Shown: positions 1-6,128 of the stretch, one piece after another
Layout of the letters: every line of letters starts with the position of its first letter
Position numbering within the stretch: position 1 is the stretch's first letter
Assembly: GCA_003554505.1 (NCBI GenBank)
Contig: PWGS01000291.1
Coordinates: forward strand, 1 to 6,128
Length of the DNA stretch: 6,128 nucleotides
Direction: 5' to 3'
From: Desulfonatronospira sp.
Lineage (GTDB): Bacteria; Desulfobacterota; Desulfovibrionia; Desulfovibrionales; Desulfonatronovibrionaceae
Program-made: the position numbers and the translations under genes
The notes under the pieces: generated by a model
The model's database searches: none
Told to the model about the DNA's origin: nothing
The model's input: only the letters and a program-made list of their open reading frames with translations

Positions 1-2765
1 ACTTCGACGGAGACCAGATGGCGGTGCATGTGCCCTTGTCCATAGAGGCCAACGTGGAGTGCCGGGTGCTCATCATGTCCACCAACAACATACTTTCCCC
101 GGCCAATGGCGAACCCGTCATTGTGCCGTCACAGGATATTGTTCTGGGGCTTTACTACCTGACGGTGGACCGTTCCATGCAGAAGGGGGAGGGCAAGATA
201 TTCTCCGACCCCGGAGAAGTCATCTGCGCCTATGATGCGGGGCATCTGGCTCTGCATGCCAGGATAAAGGTGCGTATTGACGGGGAGCTGCACGACACGA
301 CCACAGGCAGAATCATCGTAAATGGCCTTTTGCCGGAGAACGTGCCCTTTTCCCTGGTGAACTGCATTCTAAACAAAAAGAACATCGGCCGGCTGGTGGG
401 CAACACCTACCGCTGGGCCGGGACCAAGGCCACGGTCATTCTCTGCGACCGCATAAAGGACCTGGGTTACGAGTACTCCACCCTGGCCGGTATAACCATC
501 GGGGTTAAGGACCTGACCATTCCCGAGCAAAAGAAGACCATAATCGCTACTTCCCAGGAAACAATCAGCGAGATCGAGCGCCAGTACAACGAGGGCATCA
601 TCACCCGGACCGAGAAATACAACAAGGTGGTGGACGTATGGACCAAGGCCACCAACGACGTTTCCAACGAGATGATGAAGAAGCTCTCCACCGATATTGT
701 CAGGGATCCCGAGACAGGCCGGGAGGAAACCAATGTCAGTTTGAATCCCATATTCATGATGGCCAATTCCGGAGCCAGGGGCAACAAGGACCAGATGCGC
801 CAGCTGGCGGGAATGAGAGGGCTGATGGCCAAACCCTCGGGGGAGATCATCGAAACTCCCATCATCTCCTGCTTCCGTGAAGGCCTGACTGTTCTGCAGT
901 ATTTCACTTCCACTCACGGAGCCAGAAAAGGGCTGGCCGACACGGCCCTCAAGACGGCCAACTCCGGCTATCTGACCAGGCGGCTGGTGGACGTGGTTCA
1001 GGATGTGGTGGTCTCGGAGTTTGACTGCGGAACTGTGGACGGAATAGAGCTTACCCATCTCATGAAGGCCGGGGAAGTGCAGGCCCGCCTGAGCGAGAGG
1101 ATACTGGGCAGAATAGCCATGTATGATGTCCTGGATCCGGAAAGCGGCGAGGGTATTGTGGCCGGCAACTCCATGATCAGCGAAGACGATGCTGAAAAAA
1201 TCGACGCAGCCGGCATCAATGCAGTTTCCATCAGATCCGCTTTGACCTGCAAGACCAAAAGAGGGGTCTGCTCCCTTTGTTACGGACGGGACCTGGCCAG
1301 AGGACACCTGGTGAACGTCGGGGAGACTGTGGGCATCATCGCTGCACAGTCCATTGGCGAGCCCGGCACACAGCTGACCATGCGCACATTCCACATCGGC
1401 GGTACCGCATCCAAGGAGATTGAGCGATCCAATATCAAGGCCAGCAATGCCGGTCACGTCGTCTTTTCCAGGATACGTACCGTGGAAAATACCAAGGGCG
1501 AGTTCATGGTCATGGGCAAGAGCGGACAGCTCAAGATAGTTGATGATCAGGGCCGGGAGCGGGAAAAGTACTTCCTGCCCACAGGGGCCAAGCTTTTTGT
1601 CCGGGCTGATGAAAAGGTGAGCAAGGGCCAGATGCTGGCTGAGTGGGATCCCTTCAACGAACCTTTTGTCACGGACATTCAGGGCAGGATCAAGTTCTCG
1701 GACATCATCGAAGGACGCACATACCAGGAAAAGGTGGACGAGACCACGGGCAGGGCGACCATGACCATCACCGAGTACCGTTCCACCAATTTCAGGCCCA
1801 GCGTTTCCATTTGCGACGAAAAGGGCAGGGTCAAGATGCGCCCTGAGACCTCTTCCGAAGCCGTGTTCCAGCTTCCTGTGGGGGCTATTTTGATGGTCCA
1901 GGACGGAGATAAGGTACAGGCAGGGGATATCATAGCCAGGAAGCCCAGGGAATCTTCCAAGACCAAGGATATCGGGGGCGGTCTGCCAAGAGTGGCGGAA
2001 CTCTTCGAGGTGAGAAAGCCCAAGGATCAGGCCGTGGTCACGGAAATAGACGGCATCGTATCCTTCGGCCCCGAATCCAAGGGCAAGCGCAAGATCATTA
2101 TAGGCCCGGAGGTTGGAGAGCCTAAGGAATACCTTATACCCAAGGGCAAGCACATCACTGTACAGGAAGGCGATTTTGTAGAAGCCGGAGAGCTGATAAC
2201 CGAGGGCAATCCAGACCTGCACGACATGCTCAAGATTAAGGGTGAAAAATACCTGGCCAACTATCTGGTGGAAGAGGGGCAGGACGTTTATCGCTTTCAG
2301 GGTGTCCAGATAAATGACAAGCATATCGAGGTCATTGTCCGTCAGATGCTCAAGAAGGTAAATATAATCGATCCCGGGGATACAGGTTTCCTGGTTGGAC
2401 AACAGGTGGAAAAGACTGTTTTCATGAAGGAAAACGAAAAAAGCATCCGCAAGGGCAAAAATCCTGCCATGGCGGAACCGGTTGTCCTGGGCATCACTCA
2501 GGCCTCGCTGACCACGGAGTCCTTTATCTCCGCAGCTTCCTTCCAGGAAACCACCAAGGTCCTTACTGAAGCAGCGCTCATGGGCAAAGTGGATCAGCTG
2601 AGGGGGCTTAAGGAAAATGTTATCGTGGGCAGGCTCATTCCGGCCGGAACCGGCTACAGGCCCTACGTAAACTGCGATATCACGGTACCTGAGCAGCCCG
2701 AGGATCCTGAGGAATTTCTGGAGGATCTGGACGAGCAGGGGTACATAGGAAGGCAGAGCCGCTGA
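1..2765 (+). CDS. rpoC: DNA-directed RNA polymerase subunit beta' (5'-truncated by window edge)
   Basis: This is the catalytic beta' subunit of RNA polymerase, which forms the active centre and clamp with beta. The window opens inside the absolutely conserved NADFDGD motif: bases 1-2 are the end of the first Asp codon and FDGDQ follows at 3-17, so the Mg2+-binding Asp triad is present but cut at its first residue. Counting from the Met at 18, I see the region leading into the bridge helix (NSGARG 250-255, then [18 protein letters not shown] from about 301), and four zinc-site Cys at 337, 411, 418 and 421. The trigger-loop motif [16 protein letters not shown] ends near 462. A trigger-loop insertion (SI3-like) runs from about 466 to 645, before [11 protein letters not shown]. 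The conserved C-terminal [18 protein letters not shown] is followed by an acidic tail. By comparison with E. coli, about 465 residues are missing upstream, giving a full length near 1380. The end is a tandem TGA TAA. I see no frameshift or missing key residue. Confidence 0.98.
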   Translation, partial: FDGDQMAVHVPLSIEANVECRVLIMSTNNILSPANGEPVIVPSQDIVLGLYYLTVDRSMQKGEGKIFSDPGEVICAYDAGHLALHARIKVRIDGELHDTTTGRIIVNGLLPENVPFSLVNCILNKKNIGRLVGNTYRWAGTKATVILCDRIKDLGYEYSTLAGITIGVKDLTIPEQKKTIIATSQETISEIERQYNEGIITRTEKYNKVVDVWTKATNDVSNEMMKKLSTDIVRDPETGREETNVSLNPIFMMANSGARGNKDQMRQLAGMRGLMAKPSGEIIETPIISCFREGLTVLQYFTSTHGARKGLADTALKTANSGYLTRRLVDVVQDVVVSEFDCGTVDGIELTHLMKAGEVQARLSERILGRIAMYDVLDPESGEGIVAGNSMISEDDAEKIDAAGINAVSIRSALTCKTKRGVCSLCYGRDLARGHLVNVGETVGIIAAQSIGEPGTQLTMRTFHIGGTASKEIERSNIKASNAGHVVFSRIRTVENTKGEFMVMGKSGQLKIVDDQGREREKYFLPTGAKLFVRADEKVSKGQMLAEWDPFNEPFVTDIQGRIKFSDIIEGRTYQEKVDETTGRATMTITEYRSTNFRPSVSICDEKGRVKMRPETSSEAVFQLPVGAILMVQDGDKVQAGDIIARKPRESSKTKDIGGGLPRVAELFEVRKPKDQAVVTEIDGIVSFGPESKGKRKIIIGPEVGEPKEYLIPKGKHITVQEGDFVEAGELITEGNPDLHDMLKIKGEKYLANYLVEEGQDVYRFQGVQINDKHIEVIVRQMLKKVNIIDPGDTGFLVGQQVEKTVFMKENEKSIRKGKNPAMAEPVVLGITQASLTTESFISAASFQETTKVLTEAALMGKVDQLRGLKENVIVGRLIPAGTGYRPYVNCDITVPEQPEDPEEFLEDLDEQGYIGRQSR

Positions 2766-2774
2766 TAAATGACC

Positions 2775-2820
2775 GGGAATATATACACCAGACTGAAGAA
2801 AAATCAGCTGTATATTTCCC
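2775..2820 (+). repeat. Inverted repeat / RNA hairpin just after rpoC
   Basis: The outer arms GGGAATATATAC (2775-2786) and GTATATTTCCC (2810-2820) give 11 pairs with one bulged T. An inner CTGA/TCAG stem (2793-2796 with 2804-2807) closes an A-rich loop. Only two T residues follow the 3' arm, so this is not a canonical intrinsic terminator. It could be an mRNA processing or stabilising hairpin, or a weak attenuator separating rpoBC from the ribosomal protein genes. The structure is seen in the sequence; its role is inferred. Confidence 0.5.
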
Positions 2821-2848
2821 TTGACACAGACTGTTAGTTCAATTAACT
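2821..2848 (+). promoter_or_regulatory. Candidate sigma70-type promoter for rpsL
   Basis: A perfect -35 hexamer TTGACA lies at 2821-2826, directly after the post-rpoC hairpin. With a 16-base spacer the best -10 is TTAACT (2843-2848), which matches the consensus at only three of six positions. If real, transcription would start near 2855, about 30 bases before the rpsL start codon, and the str genes would have their own promoter besides read-through from rpoBC. The -35 is strong but the -10 is weak, so confidence is limited. Confidence 0.35.
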
Positions 2849-2853
2849 ACAGT
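2830..2853 (+). repeat. Dyad in the rpsL leader (possible operator or leader hairpin)
   Basis: ACTG-T-TAGTT (2830-2839) is complementary to AACTA-CAGT (2845-2853), giving nine pairs with one bulged T and a five-base CAATT loop. No T-run follows, so it is not an intrinsic terminator. It overlaps the candidate -10 region, which would suit a DNA operator, or a hairpin in transcripts coming through from rpoC. The function is unknown. Confidence 0.35.
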
Positions 2854-2886
2854 GGGTTTGAGCCAGCAGAATAATTCGGAGGAAAT

Positions 2887-3258
2887 ATGCCCACCATAAA
2901 TCAATTGGTAAGAAGATCCAGAGATCAGGTCGTAAAGCGCAAGAAAAGGGCCGCGCTTCAGGAGTGTCCGCAGAAGCGGGGTGTATGCGTCCGTGTATAC
3001 ACCACTACACCCAAAAAGCCCAACTCTGCACTGCGCAAGGTTGCCAGGGTCCGCCTGACAAACGGAATAGAGGTTACTTCCTATATACCCGGAGAAGGGC
3101 ACAACCTGCAGGAACACTCCGTGGTCATGATCCGGGGTGGACGTGTTAAGGACCTTCCAGGTGTCAGGTACTCCATTATCAGGGGTACGCTGGACACATC
3201 CGGGGTTCGGGACCGCAGAAAAAGCAGGTCCAAGTACGGTACCAAAAGACCAAAATAG
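2887..3258 (+). CDS. rpsL: 30S ribosomal protein S12
   Basis: S12 is the small-subunit protein that lines the decoding centre next to 16S rRNA helix 44 and helps monitor codon-anticodon fit. The 123-residue product has the usual family length and hallmark stretches: CPQKRGVC (27-34), [14 protein letters not shown] (39-52), [10 protein letters not shown] (69-78) and [12 protein letters not shown] (84-95). Lys43 and Lys88, the classical positions of streptomycin-resistance substitutions, are both Lys, so the allele looks wild type. Asp89, modified by methylthiolation in E. coli S12, is present. The ATG is preceded by a strong Shine-Dalgarno GGAGG at 2878-2882. It is the first gene of the str cluster here, 121 bases after rpoC and 24 bases before rpsG. 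No anomalies were seen. Confidence 0.99.
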   Translation: MPTINQLVRRSRDQVVKRKKRAALQECPQKRGVCVRVYTTTPKKPNSALRKVARVRLTNGIEVTSYIPGEGHNLQEHSVVMIRGGRVKDLPGVRYSIIRGTLDTSGVRDRRKSRSKYGTKRPK

Positions 3259-3267
3259 CTTTTGCGC

Positions 3268-3274
3268 AAGGGAG
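3268..3274 (+). promoter_or_regulatory. Ribosome binding site that fixes the rpsG start
   Basis: AAGGGAG lies eight bases before the ATG at 3283. An in-frame TTG at 3262 would add seven residues, but it sits upstream of this site and has no Shine-Dalgarno of its own at a suitable distance. The ATG also gives the conserved S7 N-terminus MPRK, so it is the start. Confidence 0.8.
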
Positions 3275-3282
3275 AGAAAATA

Positions 3283-3753
3283 ATGCCACGCAAAGGTCCC
3301 ATACCTAAGAGAACAGTGTTGCCCGATCCGGTTTACAACAGCCGGATGGTAAGCAAATTCGTCAACCGTCTGATGCTGGACGGCAAGAAAAGCATAGCTG
3401 AGAACCTGTTGTATAAAGCCATTGAAGAACTGGGAGACAGAACCAGCGAGGACCCTATCAAAGCATTCAATCAGGTAGTGGAAAACGTCAAGCCGCACAT
3501 GGAGGTCAAGTCCAGGCGTGTAGGCGGAGCAACCTACCAGGTCCCCATGGAAGTAAGGCCCAGCAGGCAGGAGGCGCTGGCCATCCGCTGGCTGGTGCTT
3601 TATGCGCGCAATCGCGGAGAAAAGGGGATGGGCCGCAAACTGTCCTCGGAGCTTCTGGACGCGTACAACAATCGCGGAGGCGCGATAAAGAAGAAGGAAG
3701 ATACGCACCGCATGGCTGAAGCCAACAAGGCCTTTGCCCATTATCGCTGGTAA
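3283..3753 (+). CDS. rpsG: 30S ribosomal protein S7
   Basis: S7 is a primary binder of the 3' major domain of 16S rRNA and nucleates assembly of the 30S head, near the E site. The product from the ATG is 156 residues, the typical bacterial short form. It begins [10 protein letters not shown] and has LPDPVYNSR (13-21), [12 protein letters not shown] (26-37), the signature [15 protein letters not shown] (74-88) and the C-terminus [15 protein letters not shown]. It follows rpsL by 24 bases, consistent with one transcript. In E. coli S7 represses str translation by binding the rpsL-rpsG spacer, which is about 96 bases there; the spacer here seems too short for that element. A 193-base region with an intrinsic terminator separates it from fusA, an unusual break in this operon. 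Confidence 0.99.
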   Translation: MPRKGPIPKRTVLPDPVYNSRMVSKFVNRLMLDGKKSIAENLLYKAIEELGDRTSEDPIKAFNQVVENVKPHMEVKSRRVGGATYQVPMEVRPSRQEALAIRWLVLYARNRGEKGMGRKLSSELLDAYNNRGGAIKKKEDTHRMAEANKAFAHYRW

Positions 3754-3823
3754 GAATGCAAGCAGACTGAAAAGGGCGAAGCTCTCCTGGATCCGGACTT
3801 GAATATCCCGATTACCGGAGACG

Positions 3824-3848
3824 GATGCCTTGTGCATGCACCGGCATC
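3824..3848 (+). repeat. Inverted repeat upstream of the fusA terminator
   Basis: GATGCC (3824-3829) is complementary to GGCATC (3843-3848), six perfect pairs. Between them is the perfect 10-base palindrome GTGCATGCAC (3832-3841), which can extend the hairpin as GTG/CAC around a CATG loop. The 3' arm can instead pair with the 5' arm of the downstream terminator, so the two structures would be mutually exclusive. It could be part of an attenuator; chance is not excluded. Confidence 0.35.
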
Positions 3849-3870
3849 AAGATTCATCAGCTCGTATGAC

Positions 3871-3876
3871 TATAAT
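3871..3876 (+). promoter_or_regulatory. Candidate -10 element of an internal fusA-tuf promoter
   Basis: A perfect TATAAT lies in the rpsG-fusA gap. The -35 region is poor: TCAAGA at 3847-3852 with an 18-base spacer matches at three of six positions. The upstream TG is one base out of register for an extended -10. Predicted initiation at about 3882-3884 would put the terminator-type hairpin at the very 5' end of the mRNA. AT-rich spacer DNA can show this hexamer by chance. Confidence 0.35.
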
Positions 3877-3886
3877 AACCAAGCAT

Positions 3887-3914
3887 GCCTGGGTGCGATG
3901 AACCCAGGCTTTTT
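3887..3914 (+). terminator. Rho-independent terminator (or attenuator) between rpsG and fusA
   Basis: The perfect eight-pair stem GCCTGGGT (3887-3894) / ACCCAGGC (3902-3909) encloses a seven-base loop and is followed at once by five T residues (3910-3914). Together these are the hallmarks of an intrinsic terminator on the + strand. It sits after rpsG and 33 bases before the fusA start, so it would end or reduce transcription of rpoBC-rpsL-rpsG before the elongation-factor genes. Since fusA and tuf need high expression, it is probably partial, regulated, or bypassed by an internal promoter. Confidence 0.8.
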
Positions 3915-3946
3915 GTATCTGAATCAACACTAAAGAGAGAACATCA

Positions 3947-6019
3947 GTGTCACGGCTCGTACCCATAGACAAGCAGCGCAACATAGGCATCATGGCCCAC
4001 ATAGATGCCGGCAAGACAACCACCACCGAGCGCATCCTGTACTACACAGGTGTGTCGCATCGGCTGGGGGAAGTGCATGACGGTCAGGCGGTTATGGACT
4101 GGATGGAACAGGAGCAGGAGCGCGGTATCACCATTACTTCAGCTTCCACCACCTGTTTCTGGAATGACCATAGAATCAATATTATCGATACGCCCGGGCA
4201 TGTGGATTTTACAGTGGAGGTGGAACGTTCTCTCAGGGTTCTGGACGGATGCGTGGCTGTTTTCTGTGCAGTGGGCGGGGTGGAGCCCCAGAGCGAAACA
4301 GTATGGAGACAGGCGGACAAATATCATGTTCCCAGAATGGCTTTTGTAAACAAGATGGACAGAACAGGAGCGGATTTTTTCCGCGTGGTGGACATGATCC
4401 GCGACCGGCTCAAGGCCAAGCCGGTCCCCCTTCAGATACCCATTGGTTCTGAAGAGAATTTCAAGGGGTTGATCGACTTGGTATACAGCAAGGCTTATAT
4501 TTTTGATGATCAGTCCCTGGGCAGGAAGTTTGATTATATAGATATCCCGGAAGAATACAGGGAGGAAGCCGAGAAATGGCGTCACCACCTGGTGGAGGCC
4601 ATTGCCGAGGAGGAAGAAGCCCTGCTGGACAAGTATCTTTCCGGCGAGGAACTGACCTCCCAGGAGATAATGAACGGGGTGCGCAAGGCCGCCATTTCCC
4701 TGAACATCTGTCCTGTTCTCTGCGGTTCGGCATTCAAGAACAAAGGTGTGCAGCCCCTTCTGGATGCAATAGTTCAATTTATGCCTTCCCCCGTGGATGT
4801 GCCCCCAATTCAGGGTGTTGACCCAAATACCCAGGAAGCCATTGACTGTCCACCAAATGATGACGATCCTTTCAGCGCCCTGGCTTTCAAGCTTACATCC
4901 GATCCCTATGTCGGGCATCTGTCCTTTTTGCGGATCTATTCCGGAAAAATCGAAAGCGGCATGTCAGTTATCAACGCAGCCACGGGGAAAAAGGAGCGCA
5001 TCGGCCGGCTTTTGAAAATGCATTCCAACAAGCGCGAGGAGATCAAATCCGCTTATGCTGGAGATATAGTAGCAGCAGTGGGGTTGAAATACACTGCCAC
5101 AGGCGAGACTCTTTGCACTCCGGAGCGCCCGGTTCTTCTGGAATCCATTGAATTTCCGGATCCGGTCATAGAGATCGCCATCGAGCCCAAGACCAAGAAC
5201 GACCAGAATTCCCTGAGCAATGCCCTGCAGAAATTATCCAAGGAAGATCCTTCCTTCAGGGTGAAGACGGATGAGGAAAGCGGGCAGACGCTTATCGCCG
5301 GTATGGGGGAGCTTCATTTGGACATTATCGTGGACAGGCTTACCCGGGAATTCGGAGTGGACGCCAACGTGGGCAAGCCCAGGGTTTCTTACCGGGAAAC
5401 CATCCCCAAGAAAGTCAAGCAGGATACCAGGTACGTCAAGCAGACCGGAGGACGCGGCCAGTACGGGCACGTGGTTTTAGAGGTGGAGCCTGCGGAAACC
5501 GGACAGGGATACGAATTCGTCAATTCCATTGTCGGAGGTGTTATTCCCAAGGAATATATCCCCGCCGTGGACAGGGGCATCCAGGACGCCATGAAAAGCG
5601 GAGTATCTGCTGGATATCCCATGGTGGACATAAAGGTCAACCTGGTCTTCGGCTCCTACCACGATGTGGATTCCTCGGAGCAGGCATTTTACATAGCCGG
5701 TTCCATGGCCTTCAAGGAGGCCTGCAACAAAGCCGAGCCCATCATCCTTGAACCTGTCATGTATGTGGAGGGGCTCACCCCTGAAGATTACATGGGGGAT
5801 GTTATGAGCGATCTCAACGGCAGAAGAGGCAAAGTCCTCGGTATGGAGCCCAGAATGGGCACTCAGATAATAAAGGCCTATGTGCCGCTTAACAATATGT
5901 TCGGCTATGCTACTGATCTGCGTTCCAATTCGCAGGGCAGGGCAACTTATACCATGCAGTTCGACCACTACGAAAAAGTTCCTTCCAGCCTGGCCGACGA
6001 AATTTTGAAAATCAAGTAA
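3947..6019 (+). CDS. fusA: Elongation factor G
   Basis: EF-G is the GTPase that drives translocation of tRNAs and mRNA on the ribosome and, with ribosome recycling factor, splits ribosomes after termination. The 690-residue product has normal family length. G-domain motifs are complete: G1 AHIDAGKT (17-24), G2 RGITITSA (59-66), G3 DTPGH (81-85) with the catalytic His85, G4 NKMD (135-138) and G5 GSAFK (260-264). Domain II follows ([10 protein letters not shown], then a [12 protein letters not shown] stretch). Domain III contains GMGELHLDI. Domain IV contains GGRGQYGHV and the tip loop [14 protein letters not shown] with His572, equivalent to E. coli His583. Domain V ends in [10 protein letters not shown] and [12 protein letters not shown]. 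The start is GTG at 3947: an in-frame TGA at 3920 leaves no upstream start, and the next Met lies inside the G1 region. The Shine-Dalgarno is weak (GAGAG, 3935-3939). It follows the terminator by 32 bases and precedes tuf by 12. Confidence 0.99.
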   Translation: MSRLVPIDKQRNIGIMAHIDAGKTTTTERILYYTGVSHRLGEVHDGQAVMDWMEQEQERGITITSASTTCFWNDHRINIIDTPGHVDFTVEVERSLRVLDGCVAVFCAVGGVEPQSETVWRQADKYHVPRMAFVNKMDRTGADFFRVVDMIRDRLKAKPVPLQIPIGSEENFKGLIDLVYSKAYIFDDQSLGRKFDYIDIPEEYREEAEKWRHHLVEAIAEEEEALLDKYLSGEELTSQEIMNGVRKAAISLNICPVLCGSAFKNKGVQPLLDAIVQFMPSPVDVPPIQGVDPNTQEAIDCPPNDDDPFSALAFKLTSDPYVGHLSFLRIYSGKIESGMSVINAATGKKERIGRLLKMHSNKREEIKSAYAGDIVAAVGLKYTATGETLCTPERPVLLESIEFPDPVIEIAIEPKTKNDQNSLSNALQKLSKEDPSFRVKTDEESGQTLIAGMGELHLDIIVDRLTREFGVDANVGKPRVSYRETIPKKVKQDTRYVKQTGGRGQYGHVVLEVEPAETGQGYEFVNSIVGGVIPKEYIPAVDRGIQDAMKSGVSAGYPMVDIKVNLVFGSYHDVDSSEQAFYIAGSMAFKEACNKAEPIILEPVMYVEGLTPEDYMGDVMSDLNGRRGKVLGMEPRMGTQIIKAYVPLNNMFGYATDLRSNSQGRATYTMQFDHYEKVPSSLADEILKIK

Positions 6020-6025
6020 GGGGAG
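6018..6025 (+). promoter_or_regulatory. Ribosome binding site of tuf, overlapping the fusA stop
   Basis: AAGGGGAG begins within the fusA TAA codon and ends six bases before the tuf ATG. The tight spacing suggests fusA and tuf share a transcript and may be translationally coupled. There is no room for a separate promoter between the genes, although one could lie inside the end of fusA. Confidence 0.65.
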
Positions 6026-6031
6026 TAAGAG

Positions 6032-6128
6032 ATGGGAAAGTCCAAGTTTGACCGCAAGAAGCCGCACGTTAATATTGGTACCATAGGCCATATTGACCAT
6101 GGCAAGACCACTTTGACCGCAGCCATTA
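6032..6128 (+). CDS. tuf: Elongation factor Tu, N-terminal fragment (3'-truncated by window edge)
   Basis: EF-Tu is the GTPase that carries aminoacyl-tRNA to the ribosomal A site. Only 32 codons are visible. They read [20 protein letters not shown] and then the P-loop GHIDHGKT (residues 19-26) followed by TLTAAI, the classic EF-Tu start. The Ile in GHIDHGKT replaces the Val of the E. coli protein, a conservative change. The gene follows fusA by 12 bases in the usual str order. The family is about 400 residues, so over 90 percent lies beyond the window. Whether a second tuf copy exists cannot be judged from here. Confidence 0.97.
   Translation, partial: MGKSKFDRKKPHVNIGTIGHIDHGKTTLTAAI

Noticed and set aside
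369..2402. A 677-codon open frame on the - strand inside rpoC
   Set aside because: Its codons are in exact register with rpoC codons, so it stays open only because rpoC avoids TTA, CTA and TCA there. The translation shows no recognisable domain, while the + strand is unmistakably beta'.
2775..2820. Intrinsic terminator of rpoC
   Set aside because: The stem is good but is followed by only TTGACA, with no T-run on the + strand; on the - strand there is also no T-run after it.
3262..3282. Upstream TTG start for rpsG adding seven residues
   Set aside because: The Shine-Dalgarno AAGGGAG lies after this TTG and at the right distance from the ATG at 3283, which also gives the conserved MPRK start.
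3756..3770. Tiny frame ATG to TGA just after rpsG (MQAD)
   Set aside because: Four codons with no convincing ribosome binding site; expected by chance.
2839..3837. A 332-codon open frame on the - strand across rpsL, rpsG and flanks
   Set aside because: It is in register with both rpsL and rpsG, spans their gap and the leaders, and reads as low-information shadow sequence.
4139..4918. A 259-codon - strand open frame in fusA, and a similar one at 5477-6100
   Set aside because: Both are in codon register with fusA (and with the start of tuf) and explained by its codon bias. They have no recognisable motif.
1..6128. A hidden novel system (defence, mobile element, CRISPR, retroelement)
   Set aside because: Nearly the whole window is filled by five universal housekeeping genes. 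The only non-coding stretches are 121, 24, 193 and 12 bases, and none contains direct-repeat arrays, insertion-sequence ends or tRNA-like structures that I can see.

Overview
The window is a piece of the conserved bacterial transcription/translation (rpoBC-str) cluster, entirely on the + strand: the 3' two thirds of rpoC (RNA polymerase beta'), then rpsL (S12), rpsG (S7), fusA (EF-G) and the first 32 codons of tuf (EF-Tu). All five are housekeeping genes with their hallmark motifs intact. No mobile element, CRISPR array, tRNA, rRNA or foreign gene was seen. Long open frames on the - strand are codon-register shadows of the real genes.

The beta' subunit carries a large insertion in its trigger loop, as in Gram-negative lineages, and the EF-Tu N-terminus ([19 protein letters not shown]) resembles the form I recall from sulfate-reducing Desulfobacterota. 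GC content is moderate. A Desulfovibrionales-like organism is my best guess; this rests on remembered resemblance, not on an alignment.

Layout: 1-2765 rpoC (5' end outside the window); 2766-2886 a non-coding leader with two dyads and a TTGACA hexamer; 2887-3258 rpsL; a 24-base gap; 3283-3753 rpsG; 3754-3946 a 193-base non-coding region with an intrinsic terminator, a TATAAT hexamer and possible alternative RNA structures; 3947-6019 fusA with a GTG start; a 12-base gap; 6032 onward tuf.

The genes act together in making RNA polymerase, the small-subunit decoding and head-domain proteins, and the two GTPases that drive elongation. The unusual part is regulatory. The terminator lies inside the str cluster, between rpsG and fusA, so fusA-tuf must be reached by read-through, controlled antitermination or an internal promoter. 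The rpsL-rpsG gap, which holds the S7 autoregulatory site in E. coli, is too short here for that element. I found no new protein system; the candidate regulatory region at 3754-3946 is the most interesting part of the window.
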